Part shown: positions 30,035 to 39,362 of the stretch, piece by piece
How the letters are laid out: each line of letters starts with the position of its first letter
Numbering within the stretch: the first letter of the stretch is position 1
NCBI GenBank assembly: GCA_027621365.1
Contig: JAQCBH010000009.1
Location: 1 to 64,000, forward strand
Length of the DNA: 64,000 bases
Reading direction: 5' to 3'
DNA from: Bacteroidota bacterium
Lineage (GTDB): Bacteria > Bacteroidota > Bacteroidia > NS11-12g > UBA955
The notes under the pieces: generated by a model
The model's input: only the letters and a program-made list of their open reading frames with translations
Told to the model about the DNA's origin: nothing
Databases searched by the model: none
Made by a program: the position numbers and the translations under genes

Positions 30035-32661
30035 AACGACTTTCCTTCCATATCCTCATCTTTCTAATGGCCCTGGCCAGCACTCTGACTGTGAATGCTC
30101 AAGTACTCACTGATTCAGGTGAAGCCGATTCAACAGAAGTGACGGAAATAGAGGCTCCCCAAACAGCGGTGACCTATGACTTTTTGCATCCGCAGGTATT
30201 CAAAATTGCCCGTATTGCCGTGACCGAGGTCAACAACAAGCCCATTCAAAAGGCATTGATCGTGTTGTACTCGGGCTTGTCCATCGGTCAAGAAATCAAG
30301 GTTCCCGGCGATGAAATCCCCAAAGCCATTGAAAACCTTTGGAAACAGGGTTATTTCTCTGACATCCAGGTCTACTTCGAACCCACCGGCGATGGCCGAG
30401 TGGTGGTGAATTTTGTGGTGACCGAACAACCTCGATTGAATGGACACCGATTCCTCAACGTGTCGAATGCCCAGGCCAAGACTCTTCGCGATGAAGGGGC
30501 TTTGAAGCGCGGCATGTACATCACTTCCAACTTGATCAACCGCACTCAGCAAAGCTTAGAAAGTTACTTCCAAGAAAAGGGCTATTACAACTGCCAGGTA
30601 CTGATCAACCGCATTCCCGCCAAAGACAAGGATGGGAAAGAAATGCCGGGTTTTGAAAACTTCGACATCGAAATTGTCAAAGGCCCGAAAGTGAAGGTGT
30701 ACGATTTCGCTTTTGTCGGCAACAACGAAGTAGAGACCAAAGAGCTGCGTCAAAGCATCAAAAAGATGAAGCGGCGCTACCACAAGGTCAACCTATTCGT
30801 GAGCTCCAAATACCTAGAAAGCAAATGGGAAGAAGAGAAATCCAACATCATCAGCCACTACTTGGAATTGGGTTATCGCGATGCTCGAATTTTGAAAGAT
30901 TCGGTGGTGCTTCTGCCTTCTGAAGACCCGGAGAAATTGCCCAGCCGATTGCTTCTTAAGGTTTATTTGACCGAAGGAAACCCCTACCATTACCGTTCCA
31001 TCACTTGGAAAGGCAACATCAAATACCGCACCTCCTTGTTGGATACCCTGTTGGGCATTAGACCCGGCGATGTATTCAACCAGACATTATTGACGGAACG
31101 ATTGTATGCGAACCCCGGTGGCTTTGACATTCAAAGTCTGTACATGGACGACGGGTATTTGTTCTTCAACATGACCCCGGTTGAAGTGGCCGTTTTCAAC
31201 GACTCCATAGACTTAGAAATTCGCATCATGGAGGGCCCTCAGGCCACCGTGGGTCGAGTATCCTGGAAAGGCAATACCAAGACCACTGACCGAGTAGTTC
31301 TACGAGAAATTCGAACCAAACCGGGTGACATTTTCTCTCGAGCAGACATTCAGCGTACCATGCGCGATTTGGCCGCTATTGGCCTTTTCGATCCTGAACA
31401 AATGAATGTAAACCCCAAGCCCAACCCTTCAAACGGAACGGTAGACATTGAGTATTTGTTGGCTGAAAAGCCCAGCGACCAAATCGAACTCTCAGGTGGT
31501 TGGGGTGGAAATATGTACGGCTATTCGAATGCTCCGACCTTGATTGGTACCGCGGGTATTCAATTGAACAACTTTGCCACCCGCAAGCTCTTCCACAAGG
31601 AATTGTGGAACCCCGTTCCCACTGGTGACGGCCAGAAATTGTCCATTCGTGCCCAGAGCAACGGGGCCAACTACCAAGGCTATACCTTCTCGTTCAGTGA
31701 ACCCTGGTTGGGTGGTGCCAAACCGAATTCCTTCTCTGTTTCTCTGTTCCACACGGTCAACAGCTTTGACTTCCGCCCCAAAACCGATCCCAACAAGCAG
31801 CAGTTCTTCAACACGGGTGCTACCATCAGTTTCGGTCAGCGTTTGAAGTGGCCCGATGACTTCTTCTCGATTCAATACAGCGTGAGTTTCCAGAAGTACC
31901 GCATGCAAAATATGGACGGCGGCTTCTACGGATTCCCCTCTGGATTCAACGGCATTACTTACAACCCCTCGGCCCAAATCGTATTGGCTCGCAGTTCGGT
32001 GTCTGACCCCATCTATCCCACCTCTGGTTCAAACTTTACCTTGAGCACCCAGGCTACTCCTCCCTTGAGCTTGCTGAGCAAAAAGGACTACACGACCATG
32101 AGTTTGAACGAAAAGTACAAGTGGGCCGAATTCTACAAGTGGAAATTGGATGCCGAGTGGTACACCCCTGTTTACAAGAAATTGGTCCTGATGACCAAGG
32201 CTCGCATGGGATTCTTGGGTTACTACAATCCCGATTTGGGCTTGACCTTCTTCGAGCGTTTCCAAGTAGGTGGAGCCGGTATCTTCGGATTCAACATTGC
32301 CGCAACCGAGATCATCTCACAGCGCGGGTATGACAACTACACCATTTCACAGACAGCCATGGGCGGTCAGGCCGGTGCACCCATTTACAACAAATTCACC
32401 GTTGAATTGCGTCAAGCCATCACCACCGGTCAAACGGCCACTGTTTATGGCTTGGCCTTCCTCGAAGCCGGCGATGCATGGAGCAGCTTGGACAAATACA
32501 ATCCTTTCCAGCTCAAGCGAGCCGCCGGTGTGGGTGTTCGATTGTTCATGCCCATGTTTGGTTTGATTGGTCTTGACTACGCTTATGGCTTCGACTGGAA
32601 AGACGTGCCTTTGAGCGGTAAACCGGGTCAAGTTCACTTCTTCATCGGTCAACAGTTCTAA
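30031..32661 (+). CDS. bamA: Outer membrane protein assembly factor BamA
   Basis: Successive POTRA-like segments and C-terminal barrel (SDPIYPTSGSNFTLS; GFDWKDVPLSGKPGQVHFFIGQQF); starts TTGA overlapping the uppS stop. Confidence 0.92.
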   Translation: MKRLSFHILIFLMALASTLTVNAQVLTDSGEADSTEVTEIEAPQTAVTYDFLHPQVFKIARIAVTEVNNKPIQKALIVLYSGLSIGQEIKVPGDEIPKAIENLWKQGYFSDIQVYFEPTGDGRVVVNFVVTEQPRLNGHRFLNVSNAQAKTLRDEGALKRGMYITSNLINRTQQSLESYFQEKGYYNCQVLINRIPAKDKDGKEMPGFENFDIEIVKGPKVKVYDFAFVGNNEVETKELRQSIKKMKRRYHKVNLFVSSKYLESKWEEEKSNIISHYLELGYRDARILKDSVVLLPSEDPEKLPSRLLLKVYLTEGNPYHYRSITWKGNIKYRTSLLDTLLGIRPGDVFNQTLLTERLYANPGGFDIQSLYMDDGYLFFNMTPVEVAVFNDSIDLEIRIMEGPQATVGRVSWKGNTKTTDRVVLREIRTKPGDIFSRADIQRTMRDLAAIGLFDPEQMNVNPKPNPSNGTVDIEYLLAEKPSDQIELSGGWGGNMYGYSNAPTLIGTAGIQLNNFATRKLFHKELWNPVPTGDGQKLSIRAQSNGANYQGYTFSFSEPWLGGAKPNSFSVSLFHTVNSFDFRPKTDPNKQQFFNTGATISFGQRLKWPDDFFSIQYSVSFQKYRMQNMDGGFYGFPSGFNGITYNPSAQIVLARSSVSDPIYPTSGSNFTLSTQATPPLSLLSKKDYTTMSLNEKYKWAEFYKWKLDAEWYTPVYKKLVLMTKARMGFLGYYNPDLGLTFFERFQVGGAGIFGFNIAATEIISQRGYDNYTISQTAMGGQAGAPIYNKFTVELRQAITTGQTATVYGLAFLEAGDAWSSLDKYNPFQLKRAAGVGVRLFMPMFGLIGLDYAYGFDWKDVPLSGKPGQVHFFIGQQF

Positions 32662-32662
32662 G

Positions 32663-33463
32663 GTGTACGAATTTCACGGAGATAAGCGCTACTACTTCGA
32701 CATGACCAAAAAGGTCACAGTAGGCCACATTCTTCCGTTTATCGCGTCTCAAAAAGAGCTCAAACCTGGCGCTCGCATCCTTGAAATTGGTTGCGGAGAG
32801 GCAGGAGTATTGCAGGCCTTTACCGATTTGGGCTACACTTGCGTGGGCATCGAATTGGAAGAAAGCCGCTTGGAATTTGCCCGCGAATTCATGGCCGACG
32901 AGCTAAAAAAAGGCTTGGTCAGTTTCCTCAACAAGGACATCTACGACGTCGACGTCGACGCTGATTTGGGCCAGGGCTTTGATCTGATCATCTTGAAAGA
33001 TGTGATCGAGCACATTCCCGATCAGGCCCGATTCATGCCACAATTGCATCGCTTTCTCAATCCCGGCGCATGCGTCTTTTTTGCCTTCCCTCCGTGGATG
33101 ATGCCCTATGGGGGTCACCAACAGGTACTTCCCAGCAAGCTCGCCTCCAAAATGCCTTACTATCATTTGCTTCCTGGGTTCTTGTACCCCGCTGCCTTGA
33201 AGTTGTTCGGAGTAAACGAAAGTGGCATTCGCACCATGAAAGAAATTCGTTCAACCGGCATTTCCATCGAGCGTTTTCGCCGCATTTGCAAGGCATCTGA
33301 CTTGAAGGTTGTGGCCAAAAAAGATTATCTCTTTAACCCCATCTACCAATACAAATTCGGGATCAAGCCCCGCGTTCAATGGGGACTGATTTCGGCTCTA
33401 CCCTGGCTTCGAAATTTCTTGACCATGGGGGTTTACTACTTGGTTGGGTCTAGCAAAGACTAA
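32663..33463 (+). CDS. Class I SAM-dependent methyltransferase
   Basis: ARILEIGCGEAGVLQAFTDLGYTCVGIELEESRLEFA; FDLIILKDVIEHIPDQ. Confidence 0.88.
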   Translation: MYEFHGDKRYYFDMTKKVTVGHILPFIASQKELKPGARILEIGCGEAGVLQAFTDLGYTCVGIELEESRLEFAREFMADELKKGLVSFLNKDIYDVDVDADLGQGFDLIILKDVIEHIPDQARFMPQLHRFLNPGACVFFAFPPWMMPYGGHQQVLPSKLASKMPYYHLLPGFLYPAALKLFGVNESGIRTMKEIRSTGISIERFRRICKASDLKVVAKKDYLFNPIYQYKFGIKPRVQWGLISALPWLRNFLTMGVYYLVGSSKD

Positions 33464-34140
33464 CGCAAGTGCTTGGTCGCCTCGCGCACGCTCAAGGGTT
33501 TCAAATCTTGCTTCTCCACAAAATCCAAGACCCACTGGGGGTTGGTTTTGGCGTATTCACGAAGCGCCCATCCGATGGCTTTTTGGTGAAAAAACTCCTT
33601 GCTGTGGCGATGGGGCAAAATGGCTTCCTCCAACCAATCGGTGCGGGTTTGCTCTTTCCACTTCAACTGCACGATGATGGCCGTTCGGTTCATCCACATA
33701 TTGGGGTGCTCGATCCAGGACCAGCGAACCTTATCCAACTCTGCAGGTCTTGACTTGTAATAGAGGCAAAGCGCATTACCGGCCAGCCAATCGACGCTGT
33801 CCCACCAACTCTTTTGCAGAACCAAACCCGCTGCAAAAGCCGCTCCTTCAGAGCCAATCAGTTTGCGGGAGGCCTCCCATTGGCTCATGGCCCAGTATTG
33901 AAATTCCCGCTCGGGTTGCTGCCAGAGCGAATCCATGAGGTGCAATAAGTCAGTCTCTGATGATGGCTTGTAATCCAGTTTGAACCCCTTAAACAACTCT
34001 GCCCTTTCCGGGCTTGTCACGCCCCAATAGTCAAAGTGGTCTTTCATGTAAGCCGCCATAGAAGCCGCCCGATCGGCTTTCGCTTTTGATTCCAAGAGCG
34101 AGCGTATTTGATCTACTTGTGCATGATATTTGCTCATCAA
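33460..34140 (-). CDS. DNA alkylation repair protein (AlkD-like HEAT-repeat glycosylase)
   Basis: WGVTSPERAELFKGF, EREFQYWAMSQWEAS, LQKSWWDSVDWLAGNALC, MWMNRTAIIVQLKWKEQT. Confidence 0.88.
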   Translation of the reverse strand: MMSKYHAQVDQIRSLLESKAKADRAASMAAYMKDHFDYWGVTSPERAELFKGFKLDYKPSSETDLLHLMDSLWQQPEREFQYWAMSQWEASRKLIGSEGAAFAAGLVLQKSWWDSVDWLAGNALCLYYKSRPAELDKVRWSWIEHPNMWMNRTAIIVQLKWKEQTRTDWLEEAILPHRHSKEFFHQKAIGWALREYAKTNPQWVLDFVEKQDLKPLSVREATKHLR

Positions 34141-34157
34141 AAAGCAAATCTAGCAGA

Positions 34158-34934
34158 ATGAAGAAGTTTTCCCTATCCCTTTTCGCTTTGGCACTGGCCC
34201 TTGGTGCTTGCAAAACCCAATTGCTGACCCAAGCCCTTAACGTAGCCAATGAGATCAACACACAGACCCAGCTTCCTTGGAAACCCAGTCCTGAAGAAGC
34301 CAGCCAAGGCTTGAAAGAAGCCTTGTTGCAGGGGGTAGCCCAAAGCACCAAAGGCCTAGCCGGTCCCGGTGCCTCTTCTTTTTTGGAATCGTCGTACAAA
34401 ATCTTCCTCCCCACTGAACTGCAAGAGCTTGAAGCCAAAGTGCGGGGCTCAAAAATCTTAAACCCTTTGATTGGCCCCTCATTGGACTCGGTCATTTTGG
34501 CCATGAACCTTGGAGCACAAAACGCCATGCAAAAGGCACTTCCCTTGTTCAGCAATTCGGTCAAAAACATGAATTTCGCTGATGCCATGGGCATTCTCAC
34601 CGGCGGTGAAGGGGCTGCCACCCGCTACTTTCAAGAGAGCCTAGAAGGCGAACTGCAGACCGCCTTTTACCCGGATGTGCAAGCCGCTTTAGATGGAGTA
34701 AAACTGGGCCAGCACTGGACCAAAGCGGCCAACTTGATCAACAAGAACAAAAACTTATTGGGACTGAATAGTCCTATAGAAACAGACTTGAATCGATACG
34801 TCACCGCTCAAGCTACCACGGCATTGTTTTCAGAAGTGCGCAAGGCCGAAGACTCCATTCGCCGAGACCCTGTGGCCCGTACCACGGAAATGATGAAAAA
34901 GGTGTTTGAATACGCCGCTGAACAGCGCCCTTAA
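34158..34934 (+). CDS. DUF4197-like lipoprotein
   Basis: Lipobox ALALGAC; LKEALLQGVAQSTKGLAGPGASSFLESSYKIFLPTELQELEAKVRG; TRYFQESLEGELQTAFYPDVQAALD. Confidence 0.85.
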   Translation: MKKFSLSLFALALALGACKTQLLTQALNVANEINTQTQLPWKPSPEEASQGLKEALLQGVAQSTKGLAGPGASSFLESSYKIFLPTELQELEAKVRGSKILNPLIGPSLDSVILAMNLGAQNAMQKALPLFSNSVKNMNFADAMGILTGGEGAATRYFQESLEGELQTAFYPDVQAALDGVKLGQHWTKAANLINKNKNLLGLNSPIETDLNRYVTAQATTALFSEVRKAEDSIRRDPVARTTEMMKKVFEYAAEQRP

Positions 34935-35527
34935 CGGGTGATGTTGAAGTGCGCCAAAATCGAAACCGGCGCCCGAATTTCCGCAATACCGATGCTGCCC
35001 GCCCCCAAGCGCACGGCCGTTTCCGTACTCAGAGAAAACACGTCATTGACGCGGTATTCTACGCCCATGTTGACCATCACCAAAAAGAAGGCATCATCCT
35101 GAAAAAAGAAGCTTTGCTGGGGGTTGGTGAAAAATTCAAAACCTATGCCTTGGCCTGAATAATACCAAAGGTGCTCGGACAAGGGTCTACGGCGCTCAAA
35201 TAGGATGTGAGCCCCGACGAAATCCAACTGGTCATTGATGTCATCGGTGGCCATGCCGAAGGTATAGGAGATGGACTTAAAGCCCTTGAATCGGCGGTAC
35301 TTCAAAGACACCAAATCAGTTCTAGGGTCGATGCGGTTCAAGGGCAACAAAGCCGACAGCATGGGGTTGGCTGCAAAGCCTATGTACTTCTGCTCCAAAA
35401 CCCGCAGGCTATCCAGATTGACCGTTCGCAAATAACTCTGCGTTTTGTAAGTGACAGGTGGATATACCTGAGCCCCAGCTTTGCCCCAAAGCAACAAGAC
35501 GAGAACGATTCCGGCAATGCGCTTCAT
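34931..35527 (-). CDS. Secreted/outer-membrane hypothetical protein
   Basis: Signal peptide MKRIAGIVLVLLLWGKAGAQ; amphipathic beta-strand pattern. Confidence 0.6.
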   Translation of the reverse strand: MKRIAGIVLVLLLWGKAGAQVYPPVTYKTQSYLRTVNLDSLRVLEQKYIGFAANPMLSALLPLNRIDPRTDLVSLKYRRFKGFKSISYTFGMATDDINDQLDFVGAHILFERRRPLSEHLWYYSGQGIGFEFFTNPQQSFFFQDDAFFLVMVNMGVEYRVNDVFSLSTETAVRLGAGSIGIAEIRAPVSILAHFNITR

Positions 35528-35528
35528 A

Positions 35529-36221
35529 TCAGAACTGAATCACCAAGAACAAGGAACCCGGCATCATGGGCATAAGGGTCTCATGAACACGGTCTTCCAA
35601 GACCACCGTAGAACCATTGCCACTCAAAGTTCGGTACAATCGACCCATGCGGTAATAGGCATTGGCCTCCGTATACAAACACAAATTGGGGTGAAACTGC
35701 CACTGAAAACCCAAGAATGGACCGGCGGCTCCACCAAAATCTTCATCGCTCACCTCGGTTGAACTAATGTTGCCGATGAGATCTATTTGCTCGGTCACGA
35801 CGCTTCCTTTTCTCAAAGAAGCTTGTGCATCCAATCCATAAGTCAGCGTAATGCCATGCCCCAAGTTTCGGCGAAACTCGCGGCCCAGAACCAAACTGTA
35901 TTCCCATTCTTGGCTGACGCGGGTACCACCATCTATCAGCACATCGTTGGTACCGCGGCGAAATCCGTTCATGCCCATGCGCCAAGCGGCTGTCTCGGCC
36001 GCATTGACTCTCTTCATCGCGAAAGCATAGGGATCATCCAATACTGTTCGAGTGGTATTGCCGGCGGCTCTTGATACAGCATTGGTGACGTTGATGAGCA
36101 TTTCCCATCGGGGTTCAGGCTGCAAGGCCAAAGTGGCATCTTGAGCGAGCAAAGCCTTTTGCTGACCTACGACAGCCAGCAGCAGAAGCAGATATATTCT
36201 TGTGTTATTCTTCACTGGCAT
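35529..36221 (-). CDS. Secreted/outer-membrane hypothetical protein
   Basis: Signal peptide ending KALLAQ; beta-rich; co-directional with 34931..35527. Confidence 0.6.
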   Translation of the reverse strand: MPVKNNTRIYLLLLLAVVGQQKALLAQDATLALQPEPRWEMLINVTNAVSRAAGNTTRTVLDDPYAFAMKRVNAAETAAWRMGMNGFRRGTNDVLIDGGTRVSQEWEYSLVLGREFRRNLGHGITLTYGLDAQASLRKGSVVTEQIDLIGNISSTEVSDEDFGGAAGPFLGFQWQFHPNLCLYTEANAYYRMGRLYRTLSGNGSTVVLEDRVHETLMPMMPGSLFLVIQF

Positions 36222-37503
36222 GAATGCGTAGTTCTAGTTCTTCCAAACGGGCCCCTTGGGCTTGGGTGATGCTGAATTCATAACGACCACAGCGCAAATT
36301 CTCGCCCTCTGCGGGTATTTTTTCGGTGCAGTGAATCACAAAGCCGCCCAAAGTGGTGTAATCCCCTTCAGGAATTTCCAGGTCGTATTTTTGATTCAGA
36401 TGATCTACCTCGAGGCGAGCCGAGAATCGGTAATGATTGGGTCCCAACTGAACGGCTGAAGCATCGTCGGTATCGAATTCATCTTCAATTTCACCAAATA
36501 TCTCTTCGACCACGTCTTCGATGGTTGCCATACCCGCTGTGCCTCCGAATTCATCAATGGCCAAGGCCACACTGCGCTTTTCTTGGATGAAGCGGCGCAG
36601 CAATTCTTGAGCCTGCAGGGTTTCTGAGGCAATCAAAACAGGGTGTACGATGTCGCGAATGCGCTCGGGTTGGTGAAACAAATCGCTGTGGTGCACAAAA
36701 CCCATGATGGAATCCAATGGGTCTTGGGGAGCATCTTCAGCCTCGCTGAGTCGATAGACCAAAATGCGCGACAAGGACGATTCGATAAACAAGGATCGCA
36801 GTTCCGAGATGGGAGCTTCGATGTCAATGGCCACCATATCCCTGCGGGGCACCAAAAAGTCCTTGACCCGAACGTCTGAAAATTCCAAGGCGTTTTTGAA
36901 GGCTTCGGTGTCGATTTCGCTCTCTTCCGAACCTTCGTTCTTTTCAAGCGAAGACAAGTAATTGTCCAAATCTACTTTGGTAAACACCGGCGGATTCTCG
37001 CCTTGCACCTGCTTGGTAATCAACTTCAGCAATCCAGACGACAACTGACGAGTCAACTGTATCAAAGGCCACAACACAAGGTGCGACAAACGAAAGGGAG
37101 CCGCTAAAGTGAAAAGCAGGGAGTCGGCGTGCAAACGAAACAGCGTCTTGGGTAAAAATTCAGCCGTCACCAACACCACCAAGGTACTGACGATGGTGAT
37201 GAGCAAGAACTCGGCCACGGCGCCTAATCCGATGGGATGAAACAAACGGAGCAACAAGTCGCTCATGTACATGCCGTAGATAACCAAAGCCAGGTTGGTC
37301 GCGACCAAAACGGTGGAGATGAACTCCGTAGGACGTTTGGTGTACCAGGCCATCCAGCGACCGCCCCAACCCCCGTTTTTTCCTTTCAACTCAATGCGCA
37401 AACGCGAAGCCGATAGAAAAGCGATCTCCATGCCTGAGAAAAAGGCTATGGTGACCAGGCAGATCAAAACCACCAATATGTGGGAGGGAGGAATGGGATC
37501 CAT
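36205..37503 (-). CDS. CNNM/CBS-domain transporter-associated protein (hemolysin/CorC/GldE-like)
   Basis: N-terminal CNNM-like membrane segments (FFSGMEIAFLSASRLRIELK), CBS region (VKDFLVPRRDMVAIDIE), ALAIDEFGGTAGMATIEDVVEEIFGEIEDEFD. Confidence 0.9.
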   Translation of the reverse strand: MDPIPPSHILVVLICLVTIAFFSGMEIAFLSASRLRIELKGKNGGWGGRWMAWYTKRPTEFISTVLVATNLALVIYGMYMSDLLLRLFHPIGLGAVAEFLLITIVSTLVVLVTAEFLPKTLFRLHADSLLFTLAAPFRLSHLVLWPLIQLTRQLSSGLLKLITKQVQGENPPVFTKVDLDNYLSSLEKNEGSEESEIDTEAFKNALEFSDVRVKDFLVPRRDMVAIDIEAPISELRSLFIESSLSRILVYRLSEAEDAPQDPLDSIMGFVHHSDLFHQPERIRDIVHPVLIASETLQAQELLRRFIQEKRSVALAIDEFGGTAGMATIEDVVEEIFGEIEDEFDTDDASAVQLGPNHYRFSARLEVDHLNQKYDLEIPEGDYTTLGGFVIHCTEKIPAEGENLRCGRYEFSITQAQGARLEELELRIHASEE

Positions 37504-37510
37504 GAACAAT

Positions 37511-37541
37511 CAAAGATAGCAAAAAGCACATGCTATCTTTG
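37511..37541. promoter_or_regulatory. Palindromic bidirectional promoter between the CorC/GldE-like gene and purK
   Basis: caaagatagca (37511-37521) is the exact reverse complement of tgctatctttg (37531-37541), 9-nt spacer; TATCTTTG faces each gene (7 nt and 4 nt from the starts). Confidence 0.7.
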
Positions 37542-37545
37542 CGGC

Positions 37546-38751
37546 ATGTCGGAGGGAAGCGAACAAGCAAGCAATCAGCCATTGATTGGCATCATCGGTG
37601 GGGGTCAATTGGGCATGATGATGCTCGAAGCAGCCAAGGGTTGCGCCACCCGAATGAACAAAGATTCAGAGGCCCTGCCTCCAGCCCGCTACCGCGTGCT
37701 GGAAGCCAGCCGTGATTGTCCCGCTGCCTATTTAGCCGATGAGTTGATCGTCGGTTCGCTCAAAGACGACGCCGCCATTCGCCGACTGGCCGATGGCTGT
37801 TCGGCCCTGACCTGGGAGATCGAACACGTCAACGTACAAACGCTGATGGATTTGGAAGCTCGGGGCAAAACCGTCATTCCTTCTCCCAAAGTTTTGCAAA
37901 TTGTGCAAGACAAGGGCTTGCAGAAAGAATTTTACGCGAAAAATGCCATTGCTACGGCTCCTTTTTTGCTCGTTGATTCCAAGCGCATAGATGCGAGCAC
38001 CCTGGATGCCTTTCCTGGAGACCAGGTTGTCATCAAGGCGCGCACAGGTGGCTACGACGGCAAAGGAGTTGCCATTTGCAGCAAGAGAGACCTCATGAAG
38101 GGTTACCGGCCTTTTGAAGGGCCCGTATTGTTGGAAACCTTTGCCGAAGACGCACTGGAACTGTCGGTTATCGTGGCCGTCGACCAGCAGGGCAACAGAG
38201 CTTGTTACCCCAGCATTGAAATGTATTTCCACCCCATCAGCAACCTGGTGGAGTTCTTGTTTTCTCCGGCCCAAACTCCGGCATCAGTTCGAGAGCGGGC
38301 TCAAGCCTTAGCCTTGAAAACGGTATCGGCCTTTGACAGCCCAGGTTTGTTTGCCGTTGAACTGTTCATGCTGCCCAACGGCACCTTGTGGGTCAACGAG
38401 ATGGCCCCTAGACCTCACAACAGCGGGCACCACAGCATTGAAGGTTGCGCTACTAGCCAATTCGAACAATTGGACCGCATACTTTTGGGCTTGACCCTGG
38501 GGCCCACCGATCTCTTGCAACCCTCAGCCATGATCAACTTGGTAGGGCCTGAAGGATTATCGGGATCCTATCAATTGGAAAACCATGAGACCTGGAACCA
38601 GAGTTCAGACGTGTTTGTGCACCTTTACCGCAAAACAGAGACTCGCCCCCATCGCAAATTAGGGCACGTCACTGTCATAGCCGATACGCTAGAGGAACTG
38701 CTGGTTCGCGCTGGGCAGGTGCAAAAGGAATTGAAAATTGTAGGGGCCTAA
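37546..38751 (+). CDS. purK: 5-(carboxyamino)imidazole ribonucleotide synthase
   Basis: IGIIGGGQLGMMMLEAA, ALTWEIEHVNVQTL, IKARTGGYDGKGV, VNEMAPRPHNSGHHSIEGCATSQFEQ. Confidence 0.95.
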   Translation: MSEGSEQASNQPLIGIIGGGQLGMMMLEAAKGCATRMNKDSEALPPARYRVLEASRDCPAAYLADELIVGSLKDDAAIRRLADGCSALTWEIEHVNVQTLMDLEARGKTVIPSPKVLQIVQDKGLQKEFYAKNAIATAPFLLVDSKRIDASTLDAFPGDQVVIKARTGGYDGKGVAICSKRDLMKGYRPFEGPVLLETFAEDALELSVIVAVDQQGNRACYPSIEMYFHPISNLVEFLFSPAQTPASVRERAQALALKTVSAFDSPGLFAVELFMLPNGTLWVNEMAPRPHNSGHHSIEGCATSQFEQLDRILLGLTLGPTDLLQPSAMINLVGPEGLSGSYQLENHETWNQSSDVFVHLYRKTETRPHRKLGHVTVIADTLEELLVRAGQVQKELKIVGA

Positions 38752-38766
38752 AGGGAAATCCCGACC

Positions 38767-39327
38767 TTACACGGTCATGATTTCCTTTTCCTTGGAAACC
38801 AAGAGATCTTCGGTCTTTTTGATAAAGCCGTCGACCATTTTTTGAACCTCAGCCTCACCGGCTTTGGCCTCGTCTTCGCTCAAGCCGTCGTTTTTCAACT
38901 TCTTGATGCGCTCGTTGGCGTCTTTGCGCAGGTTGCGAATGCCGATTTTTGAATTTTCTGATTCGTTCTTGGCTCGTTTAACCAACTCCTTGCGGCGCTC
39001 TTCGGTCACTTGAGGCACATTGATGCGAATGTTGATACCGTCGTTTTGAGGAGCAAATCCCAAGTTGGCGTTGATGATCGCCGTTTCGATGGCTTGGATC
39101 AAAGATCTATCCCAAGGCTGAATGCTCAAGGTGCGCGCATCAGGGGTGCTGACGGTAGCAGCGCCTGTCAAGGGCATCACAGATCCGTAGGCCTCAACCA
39201 TCACGCCTTCCAACATGCCTGCAGAGGCTTTGCCGGCGCGAATGCGTCCAAATTCGGTGGCGGTGTGAGACAAGTTGCGTTCCAACTGTTCGCTTAGCTG
39301 ACTCAAAATTTCGCTTACTGTGCTCAT
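38767..39327 (-). CDS. frr: Ribosome recycling factor
   Basis: ATEFGRIRAGKASAGMLEGVMVEAYG, NDGINIRINVPQVTEERRKELVKRAK, IRNLRKDANERIKKLK. Confidence 0.96.
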   Translation of the reverse strand: MSTVSEILSQLSEQLERNLSHTATEFGRIRAGKASAGMLEGVMVEAYGSVMPLTGAATVSTPDARTLSIQPWDRSLIQAIETAIINANLGFAPQNDGINIRINVPQVTEERRKELVKRAKNESENSKIGIRNLRKDANERIKKLKNDGLSEDEAKAGEAEVQKMVDGFIKKTEDLLVSKEKEIMTV

Positions 39328-39362
39328 GTTATGGGGTACAAATGTACAAATTTGGGATTCAA

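Noticed and set aside
32946-32963. gacgtcgacgtcgac microsatellite-like palindrome
   Set aside because: Short in-frame DVDVDAD coding repeat in the methyltransferase; no further structure.
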